Made by a program: the position numbers and the translations under genes. Below, piece by piece: positions 35,893 to 45,365 of a stretch of DNA of 64,000 nt. Within the stretch, counting starts at the first letter, position 1, and each line of letters begins with the position of its first letter. The notes under the pieces are model-generated. The model worked only from the letters and a program-made list of their open reading frames with translations. It was not told where the DNA came from and searched no databases. Source of the DNA: Rodentibacter haemolyticus. Lineage in GTDB: Bacteria; Pseudomonadota; Gammaproteobacteria; Enterobacterales; Pasteurellaceae. The DNA is taken from assembly GCF_015356115.1 (NCBI RefSeq), contig NZ_CP063056.1:372001-436000 (forward strand), written 5' to 3'.

Positions 35893-36477
35893 ATGCGTCT
35901 TTGTGATACCGATATTGAACGCTATTTGGATGATGGCATTATTTCTTTAACTCCTCGTCCTGATAATGACAAAATCAACGGCGCAACAATTGACGTGCGT
36001 TTAGGTAATTCTTTCCGTGTATTTCGTGAACATTCTGCCCCGTACATTGATCTAAGCGGCCCGAAAGAAGAAGTTTCCGCACAGTTAGAATCCGTGATGA
36101 GTGATGAAATCATCATTCCGGATAATGAAGCATTTTTCTTACACCCCGGTGTATTGGCATTGGCAACAACCCTTGAATCGGTAAAATTACCGGCAAATAT
36201 TATCGGTTGGTTAGACGGGCGTTCTTCCCTTGCCCGCTTGGGGTTAATGGTTCACGTTACCGCACACCGCATTGATCCGGGTTGGGAAGGAAAAATCGTA
36301 TTGGAATTTTATAATTCCGGAAAACTCCCTTTGGCACTACGCCCGAATATGGTGATTGGCGCACTCAGTTTTGAAGTGTTAAGCGGTACCGCTGCCCGTC
36401 CTTATAACAGCCGTAAAGACGCCAAATATAAAAATCAACAAAATGCGGTGGCAAGCCGTATTGATGAGGATAAATAA
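35893..36477 (+). CDS. dcd: dCTP deaminase
   Basis: The 194-residue enzyme deaminates dCTP to dUTP for thymidylate synthesis. GRSSLARLGL at 109-118, VTAHRIDPGWEG and the catalytic Glu138 sit at the same positions as in E. coli Dcd. GGAGAAG precedes the ATG. The stop abuts the next gene's ATG with no gap. Confidence 0.97.
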   Translation: MRLCDTDIERYLDDGIISLTPRPDNDKINGATIDVRLGNSFRVFREHSAPYIDLSGPKEEVSAQLESVMSDEIIIPDNEAFFLHPGVLALATTLESVKLPANIIGWLDGRSSLARLGLMVHVTAHRIDPGWEGKIVLEFYNSGKLPLALRPNMVIGALSFEVLSGTAARPYNSRKDAKYKNQQNAVASRIDEDK

Positions 36478-37668
36478 ATGAAAAAGATCGCAATAAGCCT
36501 GCTGTTCGTGCCGATTGCGATCTTCGCATTTCTTTACGTTCAGCTACAACAAGCCAAAACTCAGTTGAGCGAACAATTTAAGCAAAGAGACGTAAAAGTT
36601 AAATCCCTTGATTTAAGTCTTATTCCCCAACCGACCTTGTCTATTGAGCAGCTCAATTATCATCGTATTTCGTTAAAACGAATTAAAGCTCAACTCGCCT
36701 TGTTACCTTTAATTTACGGTGAAGCAAAATTGCAACAACTTACTATTGAGCAAGCCTCATCGGGGGAAAATACGCTTAATTCCGCCAAAATCACAATGCA
36801 TTTTTCAGATTTGTCGGTAAAAAATTTATTATCAAAAAATATTCTCTTTAGCGGTTCAAACGTTGTTTCCGTCAAACTTGAAAAACCGATTTACGGTTTG
36901 GCTCAAAAATTTGATCTTGCGTTCAATAAGGCCAGTATCAAACTTCGCCCAAATACAGAATCACTGATTCAATTTGATGGCGCTACATTAAATCAACAGC
37001 CGTTAGGCTATATTGAAATTCATGCGGCGCTTTCTAAACCGCAAAAAGCGGCTGTTGCCTATATAAAACCTGCCTGTACAACAGATTGCCTTGCAGTACT
37101 AAAATTTAACGCATTTGCCGAAGAAAGTGCGGTCAATTTTTCCGGTAAAAATTTCCCTCTGGCACAATTACTTACATTGTTAAATTTCCCCAATATCATT
37201 ACGGGAACAGCAGATTTTAATATTCGGCTCGCCTTTGAAAAAGCAAACTTAACGAAAAGTAAATTTGATTTTAATGCACGGGATGGAGAGCTTTTAGGGA
37301 TAAACTTATTGCAACTTGCCTCACAATACTTTCCGATTAACTACAATGATGAATTATTGGAAGGAAAACGGGCGAACACGCCTTATCAACAGGTCGAAGC
37401 TTCGTTCTCACTAGACAAAAGCTTGCTGAATATTGATAAATTTAACCTAAAAACGACCGCACTTTTAGGTGCAGGTCGTGGTGCGATTGATTTACATACG
37501 ATGCAATGCGATGTCAATCTCTCACTTTCGGCAACCAATCCCAAATACAAGGATTTAAAACTCCCTATTCGTTTTTTTGATAGTTGTTATTCACCGCAAT
37601 ATAAATTGGAAATAACCAAAGATTTTCGGAAACAGTTGAAGAATCTCATTAAAGAGAAGTTAAAATAA
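36478..37668 (+). CDS. AsmA-like inner-membrane-anchored protein
   Basis: The 396-residue protein has one N-terminal membrane span (about residues 4-22) and a long periplasmic part. LLTGxxDFNI-like text (IITGTADFNIRLAF) and the C-terminal LLGAGRGAIDLHTMQCDVNLSL resemble AsmA/YhjG-type proteins, which are linked to lipid transport or outer membrane assembly. The function here is inferred only from that resemblance. It lies between dcd and sotB with 0-bp and 1-bp junctions, so it is co-transcribed with nucleotide genes for no evident reason. Confidence 0.7.
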   Translation: MKKIAISLLFVPIAIFAFLYVQLQQAKTQLSEQFKQRDVKVKSLDLSLIPQPTLSIEQLNYHRISLKRIKAQLALLPLIYGEAKLQQLTIEQASSGENTLNSAKITMHFSDLSVKNLLSKNILFSGSNVVSVKLEKPIYGLAQKFDLAFNKASIKLRPNTESLIQFDGATLNQQPLGYIEIHAALSKPQKAAVAYIKPACTTDCLAVLKFNAFAEESAVNFSGKNFPLAQLLTLLNFPNIITGTADFNIRLAFEKANLTKSKFDFNARDGELLGINLLQLASQYFPINYNDELLEGKRANTPYQQVEASFSLDKSLLNIDKFNLKTTALLGAGRGAIDLHTMQCDVNLSLSATNPKYKDLKLPIRFFDSCYSPQYKLEITKDFRKQLKNLIKEKLK

Positions 37669-38846
37669 TGTCGTTTTATCATCAAGCTGAAAAAATCCAA
37701 ACTTGGCGCGTAATGGTTATTGCTTGCGCCGCTTTTATCTTTAACACGACTGAATTTGTCCCTGTGGCTTTGCTCACAGATATTGCAGAAAGTTTCAATA
37801 TGCCGCCTTCTGAAACCGGTTTGATGATGACGGTTTATGCTTGGACAGTGCTTATCATGTCTCTACCGGCAATACTTGCGACGGGTAAGATGGAACGGAA
37901 AAGTTTACTTATCAAGTTGTTTGTGATTTTCATTATAGGTCATATCCTTTCCGTTATCGCTTGGAATTTTCAGGTACTGCTTATCGCTCGAATGTGCATT
38001 GCCTTGGCGCATGCCGTATTTTGGTCAATCACCGCTTCTCTTATTATGCGAATTGCACCTAAAAATAAAAAAACGCAAGCATTAGGTATGCTTGCCATCG
38101 GTACCTCACTTGCGACGATTTTAGGCTTACCCCTCGGTCGTTTAGTCGGGCAATTTGTCGGTTGGAAAATAACTTTTATTATTATCGCCGTACTGGCATT
38201 AATCACAATGTTTCTCATTATTCGTTTATTGCCGAATATTCCAAGTAAAAATGCCGGTTCCCTATCCAGCCTCCCGCTATTGGCGAAACGTCCATTATTA
38301 ATTGGGCTTTATATGACAACAGTAACTGTCGTTGCGGCACATTTTACCGCTTACACTTATATTGAACCTTTTATGATTCAAATTGGAGAACTCAATCCTA
38401 ATCTTGCGACATTCATTCTCTTAATTTTTGGTATATCAGGTATTACTGCAAGCCTGCTTTTCAATCGTCTATACCGTTTTAGCCCGATAAAATTTATTAT
38501 CACCGCAATAGGATTATTATCAATTTCACTTGCCCTTTTACTCAGTTCATCTCATTATGCGTTAACGATGTTTATACTCGCCTTTATTTGGGGAATCGGC
38601 ATTTCCTGCATTGCCCTTGCATTACAAATGCAGGTTTTGCAGCTCGCACCGGATGCAACCGATGTGGCAACAGCGATTTATTCCGGTATCTTCAATGCAG
38701 GTATCGGTGCAGGTGCATTATTCGGTGGTCAAATGATGCATTATGTCGGCTTAAAATATATTGGTTTTAGCGGAGCTACGCTTGGTATTATCGGTTTATT
38801 GATTTTTATCTTTTTCCAGCTTCACTATCGTCCACAAAAAACTTAA
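37668..38846 (+). CDS. sotB: MFS sugar efflux transporter SotB
   Basis: The 392-residue, 12-span MFS protein has the DHA1-type text FNTTEFVPVALLTDIAESF and the opening MVIACAAFIF typical of SotB, which exports arabinose, IPTG or similar sugars in E. coli. Substrate here is unproven. Its ATG overlaps the stop of the AsmA-like gene (TAATG). A very long inverted uptake-sequence repeat follows the stop. Confidence 0.88.
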   Translation: MSFYHQAEKIQTWRVMVIACAAFIFNTTEFVPVALLTDIAESFNMPPSETGLMMTVYAWTVLIMSLPAILATGKMERKSLLIKLFVIFIIGHILSVIAWNFQVLLIARMCIALAHAVFWSITASLIMRIAPKNKKTQALGMLAIGTSLATILGLPLGRLVGQFVGWKITFIIIAVLALITMFLIIRLLPNIPSKNAGSLSSLPLLAKRPLLIGLYMTTVTVVAAHFTAYTYIEPFMIQIGELNPNLATFILLIFGISGITASLLFNRLYRFSPIKFIITAIGLLSISLALLLSSSHYALTMFILAFIWGIGISCIALALQMQVLQLAPDATDVATAIYSGIFNAGIGAGALFGGQMMHYVGLKYIGFSGATLGIIGLLIFIFFQLHYRPQKT

Positions 38847-38930
38847 AAAATGACCGCACTTTGATCTGCTCCTTGATTTGTTGGTTTGGATGTACAACTT
38901 TTGGGGAGCAGATCAAAGTGCGGTCATTTT
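38847..38930. terminator. 26-bp perfect inverted repeat containing uptake sequences, between sotB and dppF
   Basis: The arms 38847-38872 and 38905-38930 are exact reverse complements. Each holds an uptake core plus a CAGATCAAAG extension and GGAGCAGATC end. With T-runs at both outer ends it should terminate both convergent genes; the 32-base loop is unpaired. Confidence 0.8.
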
Positions 38931-38945
38931 TATCCTAATTTCTAT

Positions 38946-39944
38946 TTAATCAATATTAAAACAAGCGATTAATTTTCCATCAGGGAAAGGCTCAAGTATC
39001 GGTTTTTCCGCACGACATTGATCCGTTGCTTTCCAACAACGCGGATTAAATGCACAGCCTTTGGGCGGATTAATCGGGCTTGGTAGTTCACCGGTCAATT
39101 TAATGCGCTCTCGGCGTAAATTTGTCGAAAGGCGCGGTGTAGCAGAAAGTAAGGCTTGTGTATAAGGATGTTGCGGATTGGTAAAAATTTGCTCTGCTGT
39201 GCCTTTTTCTACACAACGACCGAGATACATCACCATCACTTCATCAGCAATATGCTCAACGACTGAAAGATCGTGTGAGATAAAAACATAGGAAAGCCCG
39301 AGTTTATCTTGCAAATCCATCATCAAATTTAACACTTGGGCACGTACCGATACATCCAGCGCAGACACCGGCTCATCAGCCACCACAATATCAGGCTCTA
39401 ACATTAAACTGCGTGCAATCGCAATGCGTTGGCGTTGTCCTCCGGAAAACATATGCGGATAACGCTCATAAAATTCTTCTCTCAGCCCGACTTTCGCCAT
39501 CATTGAAAGCACTTTTTCTTTACGTTCTTTGGCGGAAAGTTTGGTATTAATAATTAAAGGTTCTTCTAAAATAGAACCGATTTTCTTACGTGGATTTAAT
39601 GAAGCGTAAGGATTTTGAAACACAATTTGAATTTTCTTACGACGTAATGCTTTTGTCTCCGCATCATTTTCCAAGAAGTTACGTCCTTGATAATACAACT
39701 CACCTTCCGTAGGATTTTCAATCATTGTGAGCAAACGCCCAAGTGTTGATTTCCCACAGCCTGACTCCCCCACTACAGCAAGGGTCTTTCCTCGTTCCAG
39801 TTGAAAAGATACACCATCCAATGCCTTAACTTGTTGCGTTTTTGCCAATAAACCTTTTTTCACCGGATAATATTTCTTTAAGTTAAAAGCGCTTAATAGC
39901 GGCATATTTGGCAATGACGTATTTTCTTTAATTTCATTCGACAT
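38946..39944 (-). CDS. dppF: Dipeptide ABC transporter ATPase DppF
   Basis: The 332-residue ATPase energises peptide import. Walker A GESGCGKST near residue 58, signature FSGGQRQRIAIARSL, Walker B DEPVSALDV, and a C-terminal oligopeptide-transporter domain with cysteine-rich PPKGCAFNPRC, which in relatives holds an iron-sulfur cluster. Last gene of dppBCDF, 3 bp after dppD. Confidence 0.94.
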   Translation of the reverse strand: MSNEIKENTSLPNMPLLSAFNLKKYYPVKKGLLAKTQQVKALDGVSFQLERGKTLAVVGESGCGKSTLGRLLTMIENPTEGELYYQGRNFLENDAETKALRRKKIQIVFQNPYASLNPRKKIGSILEEPLIINTKLSAKERKEKVLSMMAKVGLREEFYERYPHMFSGGQRQRIAIARSLMLEPDIVVADEPVSALDVSVRAQVLNLMMDLQDKLGLSYVFISHDLSVVEHIADEVMVMYLGRCVEKGTAEQIFTNPQHPYTQALLSATPRLSTNLRRERIKLTGELPSPINPPKGCAFNPRCWKATDQCRAEKPILEPFPDGKLIACFNID

Positions 39945-39947
39945 TGC

Positions 39948-40940
39948 TTATACTCCTTGATATTCCACAGGTTCGCCTTGAGCATTAAGTGGTGTATGGC
40001 ACTTCACTTTTCGATTTCCTATATGATGTAAATCGGGCTCTATTTTACGACAATGCTCCGTCACATAAGGACAACGCGGATTTAATAGACAGCCCGTTGG
40101 GCGATCATATTTCCCCGGCACGACACCTTGCAAAGACTGTAAACGGGATTTTCCTTCGGAAAATTCAGGCAAAGAACGAAGCAAGGCTTGAGTGTAAGGG
40201 TGTTTCGGTTCACGGAAAATATCTTCTGCAAGCCCCTCTTCCACCACTTGCCCCGCATACATTACTATAATGCGATGTGCCGCTTCTGCTACCAGTGCTA
40301 AATCGTGGGTAATAAGAATCAGCGACATACATTCTTTTTTTTGTAGGTCGAGTAATAAATCTACAATTTGGGCTTGGATAGTAACGTCTAAAGCTGTAGT
40401 CGGTTCATCAGCAATCAATAATTTAGGTTTACAGGCAATCGCCATTGCAATCATAATGCGCTGGCTCATTCCGCCGGAAAGTTGGTGCGGATATACATCA
40501 ATGCGTGATTCAGGATCTGGAATCCCCACTAGGCGTAGTAATTCCAAGGTTCGTTCACGTCTTGCTTTTTTCGTGCCGCCTTCATGGGTTTTCAGCGCTT
40601 CCATAATTTGAAAACCAACCGTATAAGCGGGGTTCAAACTTGTCATGGGATCTTGGAAGATCATTGCCATATCCGCCCCGATAAGCGTCCGTTTTTCTTT
40701 ATCGTCGAGCGTTAATAAATCTTTATCTTCAAATACCAATGATTCGGCTAATACCCGCCCCGGATAATCAATCAATCCCATAATAGCAAGGGAACTGACG
40801 GATTTACCTGAGCCGGATTCTCCCACAATTCCTAACACTTCACCTTGCTCAACTTGATAACTAATACGATCTACCGCTTTAAACGGCGTATTTTTATCGC
40901 CAAAGTGAACAGAAAGTTCTTTTACCTCTAATAATGCCAT
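39948..40940 (-). CDS. dppD: Dipeptide ABC transporter ATPase DppD
   Basis: The 330-residue ATPase pairs with DppF. Walker A GESGSGKS near residue 39, FQDPMTSLNP, signature LSGGMSQRIMIAMA, Walker B DEPTTALDV, and the C-terminal cysteines in GCLLNPRCPYV. It lies 11 bp after dppC. Confidence 0.94.
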   Translation of the reverse strand: MALLEVKELSVHFGDKNTPFKAVDRISYQVEQGEVLGIVGESGSGKSVSSLAIMGLIDYPGRVLAESLVFEDKDLLTLDDKEKRTLIGADMAMIFQDPMTSLNPAYTVGFQIMEALKTHEGGTKKARRERTLELLRLVGIPDPESRIDVYPHQLSGGMSQRIMIAMAIACKPKLLIADEPTTALDVTIQAQIVDLLLDLQKKECMSLILITHDLALVAEAAHRIIVMYAGQVVEEGLAEDIFREPKHPYTQALLRSLPEFSEGKSRLQSLQGVVPGKYDRPTGCLLNPRCPYVTEHCRKIEPDLHHIGNRKVKCHTPLNAQGEPVEYQGV

Positions 40941-40951
40941 TCCGTCCCCTC

Positions 40952-41839
40952 TTATTGTTTAAGTTTTGGATCAAGTGCATCACGTAAGCCATCACCCATT
41001 AAATTAAAGGCGAGCACTAAAGATAAAATGACCAATCCGGGAATAGTGACTAGCCAGTTCGCCGCTTGCATAAAACTACGTGCCTCGGAAAGCATTGTCC
41101 CGAGTTCCGGCGTTGGTGGCTTCGCTCCAATACCAAGAAAACCTAAGGTCGCTAATTCTAAAATTGCGTTAGAAATTCCCATCGTCATTTGCACGATTAA
41201 CGGTGCCAAGCAGTTTGGTAAAATAACAATGAACATTAAACGTAAAACACCGGCACCGGCGACTTTCGATGAAACGACATAATCACGATTTTTCTCATTC
41301 ATCACCGCCGCTCGCGTTAAACGCACATAGCTAGGCGTTGACACTACGGCAATCGCAAGTGTCGCATTCACTAAGGAAGGCTCAAGGATAGAGACGACGA
41401 CAATCGTGAGCAATAAATTTGGAATGGCAAGCATAATATCAATCAGACGCACAATTACCGTATCCAATAGACCGCCATAATACCCAGCCACTAAGCCAAG
41501 AGACGTCCCCAACGCACAAGAAAGCAACACAATCACAAAGCCGGCAAATACAGAAATGCGCGTACCGTAAATAATACGAGAAAGAATATCTCGGCCAATA
41601 TCATCTGTTCCCAGTAAATAAGCGGAATTGCCGCCTTCGTACCAAGCCGGCGGTAATAATAACGCAGCACGGTTTTGTTCCGCCGGATCAAAGGGTGCAA
41701 TATAAGGTGCAAAAATGCTGATTAATGCAACAATAAGAATAAATGTAAAACCGATTAATGCACCACGATTTTGTTTAAAATAAAACCAAAATTCCTGTAA
41801 AGGAGTTCTTGGTGCTAACATTAAAGTTGTGTCAGTCAT
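40952..41839 (-). CDS. dppC: Dipeptide ABC transporter permease DppC
   Basis: The 295-residue permease has six membrane spans; LLGTDDIGRDILSRIIYGTRISV and GAGVLRLMFIVILPNC are the family text before and in the coupling loop. Two adjacent ATGs exist; GGAGGA lies too close to the first, so the second (41839) is preferred. It lies between dppB and dppD in one unit. Confidence 0.93.
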   Translation of the reverse strand: MTDTTLMLAPRTPLQEFWFYFKQNRGALIGFTFILIVALISIFAPYIAPFDPAEQNRAALLLPPAWYEGGNSAYLLGTDDIGRDILSRIIYGTRISVFAGFVIVLLSCALGTSLGLVAGYYGGLLDTVIVRLIDIMLAIPNLLLTIVVVSILEPSLVNATLAIAVVSTPSYVRLTRAAVMNEKNRDYVVSSKVAGAGVLRLMFIVILPNCLAPLIVQMTMGISNAILELATLGFLGIGAKPPTPELGTMLSEARSFMQAANWLVTIPGLVILSLVLAFNLMGDGLRDALDPKLKQ

Positions 41840-41853
41840 CATTCCTCCCCTAT

Positions 41854-42855
41854 TTAATGACGAATACGCGGATTCACCACACCATAAAGTAAATCAATGG
41901 TTAGGTTTACCACAATAATAATGGTGGCAATAATTAATACCGAACCTTGTAAAACGGGATAATCACGTGCGTGAATCGCATCAATAATCCATTTACCGAT
42001 GCCCGGCCAAGAAAAAATCGTTTCCGTTAATACCGCACCGGAAAGCAATTGCCCGACAATCAAGCCCACTACCGTTACTACCGGAATAAGGGCATTGCGT
42101 AAAGCATGTACGATCACAATACGGGGATAACTCAAGCCCTTTGCTTTGGCAGTGCGAATATAATCTTCGCCCAATACTTCCAACATGGCGGAACGTGTCA
42201 TTCGGGTGATAATGGCAAGAGGAATCGTACCTAACACGATCGCAGGTAAAATTAAGGATTTTACGGCATTTGTAAATGCTCCCGGTACACCGGAAAGCCA
42301 AGTATCAATAAGCATAAAACCCGTTGGCGTATCAATCCAAAAATCATTTTCCAAACGACCGCCCTGCGGTAAATCAAACCAAGGAGAAACATATAAGATA
42401 AGAATCAACCCCCACCAAAAAATAGGCATAGAATAGCCGGTAAGGGAAGCGGCAGTTACCGTATGAGAAATCCAACTGTCTTTTTTTACTGCAGCAATCA
42501 TACCCAAAATAACACCACCTACTAATGACCACAATAAAGCAAAAAACGCTAATTCGGCAGTAGCGGGAAAAAGCGTAAAAAATTCGCTAAGCACAGGCTG
42601 ATGAGTTCGGAAAGATTCGCCGAAATCTCCTTGGATCACGTTACCAATATAGTTGAAATACTGTTGATACAAAGGCAAATCCAAACCTAATTGGTGCATC
42701 ATTTGTTGATGAACTTCAGGCGTTAACCCCCGCTCCCCCATCATAATTTCCACCGGATCACCGGGGATAAAATGCACAAGGGCAAAGGTGACAAAAGTAA
42801 TGGCGATAAAGGTTGGGATCACCATTAAAATCCGTTTGAAGATAAATTTAAACAT
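41854..42855 (-). CDS. dppB: Dipeptide ABC transporter permease DppB
   Basis: The 333-residue permease opens with MFKFIFKRILMVIPTF, as in E. coli DppB (MLQFILRRLG...), which favours ATG 42855 over the ATG at 42873. Loop text GEDYIRTAKAKGLSYPRIV and the close GVVNPRIRH are conserved. It is the first gene of dppBCDF. The binding protein gene dppA is not in the window, so the binding protein must be encoded elsewhere. Confidence 0.94.
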   Translation of the reverse strand: MFKFIFKRILMVIPTFIAITFVTFALVHFIPGDPVEIMMGERGLTPEVHQQMMHQLGLDLPLYQQYFNYIGNVIQGDFGESFRTHQPVLSEFFTLFPATAELAFFALLWSLVGGVILGMIAAVKKDSWISHTVTAASLTGYSMPIFWWGLILILYVSPWFDLPQGGRLENDFWIDTPTGFMLIDTWLSGVPGAFTNAVKSLILPAIVLGTIPLAIITRMTRSAMLEVLGEDYIRTAKAKGLSYPRIVIVHALRNALIPVVTVVGLIVGQLLSGAVLTETIFSWPGIGKWIIDAIHARDYPVLQGSVLIIATIIIVVNLTIDLLYGVVNPRIRH

Positions 42856-42879
42856 TAAATCACTCAACGACAAAGGAAA

Positions 42880-42984
42880 AGTGCGGTCACAAAATCTTTA
42901 GATTTTGAACGTTGGCTTGCCAACTATGCCGTAAGACATAACAATCTATCAATGCGATTGTGTATAATTTTCACCGCACTTTTA
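42880..42984. repeat. Inverted uptake-sequence pair between uvrD and dppB
   Basis: AAAAGTGCGGT (about 42879) and ACCGCACTTTT (about 42974) flank a region holding a small GTTGGC/GCCAAC hairpin. It may terminate uvrD-direction or dpp leader transcripts; both genes here lie on the minus strand. No dppB promoter could be placed with confidence. Confidence 0.5.
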
Positions 42985-43029
42985 ATAAATAAAACAAAGC
43001 GATAATCAAAAATAAAAGACGCTTGGATT

Positions 43030-45210
43030 CTACCGCACTTTTTCCAATTTTGCCAAATGTGCGATTAACCACTTAATACCTTGTGCTTGGAAAGCAATTT
43101 GTAAACGCGTGTTATTGTCGCTACCTTCAATATTGATAACAGTCCCTAAACCGAACTTTTCATGTCTTACTTTTTGCCCCATTTTCCAACCGTTTTCATT
43201 CCCTGTTGAATGCGATAGCGTACCCACTTTGGCTAAATTCATCGCACGGGTAACGGTTCCTCGTAAACGAATTTCTTGAATGCAATCTTTCGGTAATTCC
43301 GCAATAAAACGTGAAGGCAAATGGCGCTCTTCTTTAGCATATAATCGGCGGCTTTCCGCATAAGAAATCGTGAGTTTTTGTTTTGCCCGTGTAATGCCAA
43401 CATAAGCTAAACGACGTTCTTCTTCCAAACGTCCCGGTTCTTCAAAGGAACGAAAACTTGGAAACAAACCTTCTTCCACGCCAATCATAAATACACGAGG
43501 AAACTCTAAGCCTTTTGCTGAATGCAGGGTCATCATTTCCACACAGGCTTGATGAGGAGAAGCCTGTTCTTCACCGGCTTCAAGAGAAGCATGTGTTAGA
43601 AATGCCGTCAGATCTGTCATTTCTTCTGCGTCATCCGGTTTTATAAACTCACGGGTTGCCGTTACCAATTCTTCCAAATTTTCAATCCGTACTTCGCCCT
43701 TTTCGCCTTTTTCCTGCTTATACATATCATACAAGCCGGAATGTTTAATCACAAAATCAGTTTGCGCAAATAACGGCATTTCTTCGGTATCGATCTGTAA
43801 AGAATTAATAAGTTCTTGGAAACGTAATAATGCAGTGGAAGCACGCCCTGTCAGCATATTTTCTTGTGTAGCGATTTGTATCGCCTGCCATAGGGTTATT
43901 TGCCGTTCACGGGTTAAATTTCTTAATATGTCCAATGTGCGGGTGCCGATACCTCGTGGCGGTGTATTAATCACCCGTTCAAAGGCCGCATCATCTTGAC
44001 GGTTATTGATCAAACGTAAGTAAGCCAGAGCATCCTTAATTTCTTGCCGTTCAAAAAATCGCATTCCGCCGTAAATACGATAGGGAATTTGGCAACGAAT
44101 CAGGGCTTCCTCAATGACACGCGATTGGCTGTTGCTACGATATAACACGGCGCAATCATCTAACCTGCCGCCATTTTCTGTCCAATCTTGAATTTGTGAA
44201 GCGACAAATTTTGCCTCATCCAATTCATTAAAGGCAGCATAAATCCCCACAGGATCGCCCTTTTCTCCATTCGTCCACAAATTTTTGCCAAGACGATCTG
44301 CATTGTTAGAAATTAATTCATTTGCACTGTTCAGAATATTTGCCGTCGAGCGGTAATTTTGTTCAAGGCGAATGGTCTCGGCTTTAAAATCTTTTAGAAA
44401 TTTCTGGATATTCTCAACTTGCGCCCCACGCCAACCGTAAATAGATTGATCGTCATCGCCTACAATCATTATTTTGCCGGTTTCCCCTGCGAGGATTTTA
44501 ATCCATTTATACTGAATTTTATTGGTGTCTTGAAATTCATCCACCAAAATATGTTGAAAGCGTTGTTGGTAACGTTGCAAAATCAACGGTTTTTTATCAA
44601 ATAATTCATAAGCTCGAATCAAAAGCTCGGCAAAATCCACCAAACCCGCTCGATCACAGGTATCTTGATAAATTTGATAAATTTTAATCCACTCACGTTC
44701 TTGCCGATCATTGAAATCTTCAATTTCGTGAGGGCGTAAACCTTCGTCTTTCTTGTTGTTGATATACCAACAGGCTTGCTTCGGCGGAAAGGCTTTTTCA
44801 TCAAAATTATGTAATTTAAGCAAACGTTTTACTAAACGAACCTGATCTTCCGAATCCAAAATTTGGAAATCTTGCGGCAATCCTACATCCAAGTGGTGAG
44901 CGCGTAACAGACGATGTGCAATACTATGGAACGTGCCAATCCACATACCAAATAAATTGGATTGCGAATGTTTGGCTAACGTATCTTGAATACGATGGCG
45001 CATTTCTGCGGCGGCTTTATTGGTAAACGTGACCGCCATAATACTGCCTTCAGAAATATTTTCTACGGCAATCAGCCACGCAATTCGGTGAGTCAGCACA
45101 CGGGTTTTACCACTCCCCGCCCCCGCCAAAACCAAATAATTGCCAAGAGGCGCTGCTACCGCCTCTCGCTGTTTATCGTTTAAGCCGTCAAGTAATTCGG
45201 AAATATCCAT
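43030..45210 (-). CDS. uvrD: DNA helicase II
   Basis: The 726-residue superfamily 1A helicase serves nucleotide excision and mismatch repair. Seen: Walker A GAGSGKT near residue 31, DEFQDTN, DDDQSIYGWRGA, LEQNYRST, and motif VI YVGITRAK; the C-terminal QKVRHEKFGLGTVI Tudor-like part is normal. A perfect LexA box lies 15 bp before the ATG. Confidence 0.96.
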   Translation of the reverse strand: MDISELLDGLNDKQREAVAAPLGNYLVLAGAGSGKTRVLTHRIAWLIAVENISEGSIMAVTFTNKAAAEMRHRIQDTLAKHSQSNLFGMWIGTFHSIAHRLLRAHHLDVGLPQDFQILDSEDQVRLVKRLLKLHNFDEKAFPPKQACWYINNKKDEGLRPHEIEDFNDRQEREWIKIYQIYQDTCDRAGLVDFAELLIRAYELFDKKPLILQRYQQRFQHILVDEFQDTNKIQYKWIKILAGETGKIMIVGDDDQSIYGWRGAQVENIQKFLKDFKAETIRLEQNYRSTANILNSANELISNNADRLGKNLWTNGEKGDPVGIYAAFNELDEAKFVASQIQDWTENGGRLDDCAVLYRSNSQSRVIEEALIRCQIPYRIYGGMRFFERQEIKDALAYLRLINNRQDDAAFERVINTPPRGIGTRTLDILRNLTRERQITLWQAIQIATQENMLTGRASTALLRFQELINSLQIDTEEMPLFAQTDFVIKHSGLYDMYKQEKGEKGEVRIENLEELVTATREFIKPDDAEEMTDLTAFLTHASLEAGEEQASPHQACVEMMTLHSAKGLEFPRVFMIGVEEGLFPSFRSFEEPGRLEEERRLAYVGITRAKQKLTISYAESRRLYAKEERHLPSRFIAELPKDCIQEIRLRGTVTRAMNLAKVGTLSHSTGNENGWKMGQKVRHEKFGLGTVINIEGSDNNTRLQIAFQAQGIKWLIAHLAKLEKVR

Positions 45211-45224
45211 TTTTCTATTTTTAT

Positions 45225-45240
45225 CTGTGTAAATTTACAG
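45225..45240. promoter_or_regulatory. LexA (SOS) box before uvrD
   Basis: CTGTGTAAATTTACAG fits CTGT-N8-ACAG exactly and lies 15-30 bp upstream of the uvrD ATG, so SOS control is likely. Confidence 0.8.
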
Positions 45241-45365
45241 GGGATTATAGTTTGATTTTATCAATTAGACAATGCCGAATTATTCCTACTATTTACAATT
45301 TGAATCTCCTCACTTAGTATTAAAAATTATTTATATTTAATTTATAGAAGTATAGAAGACCTAAA

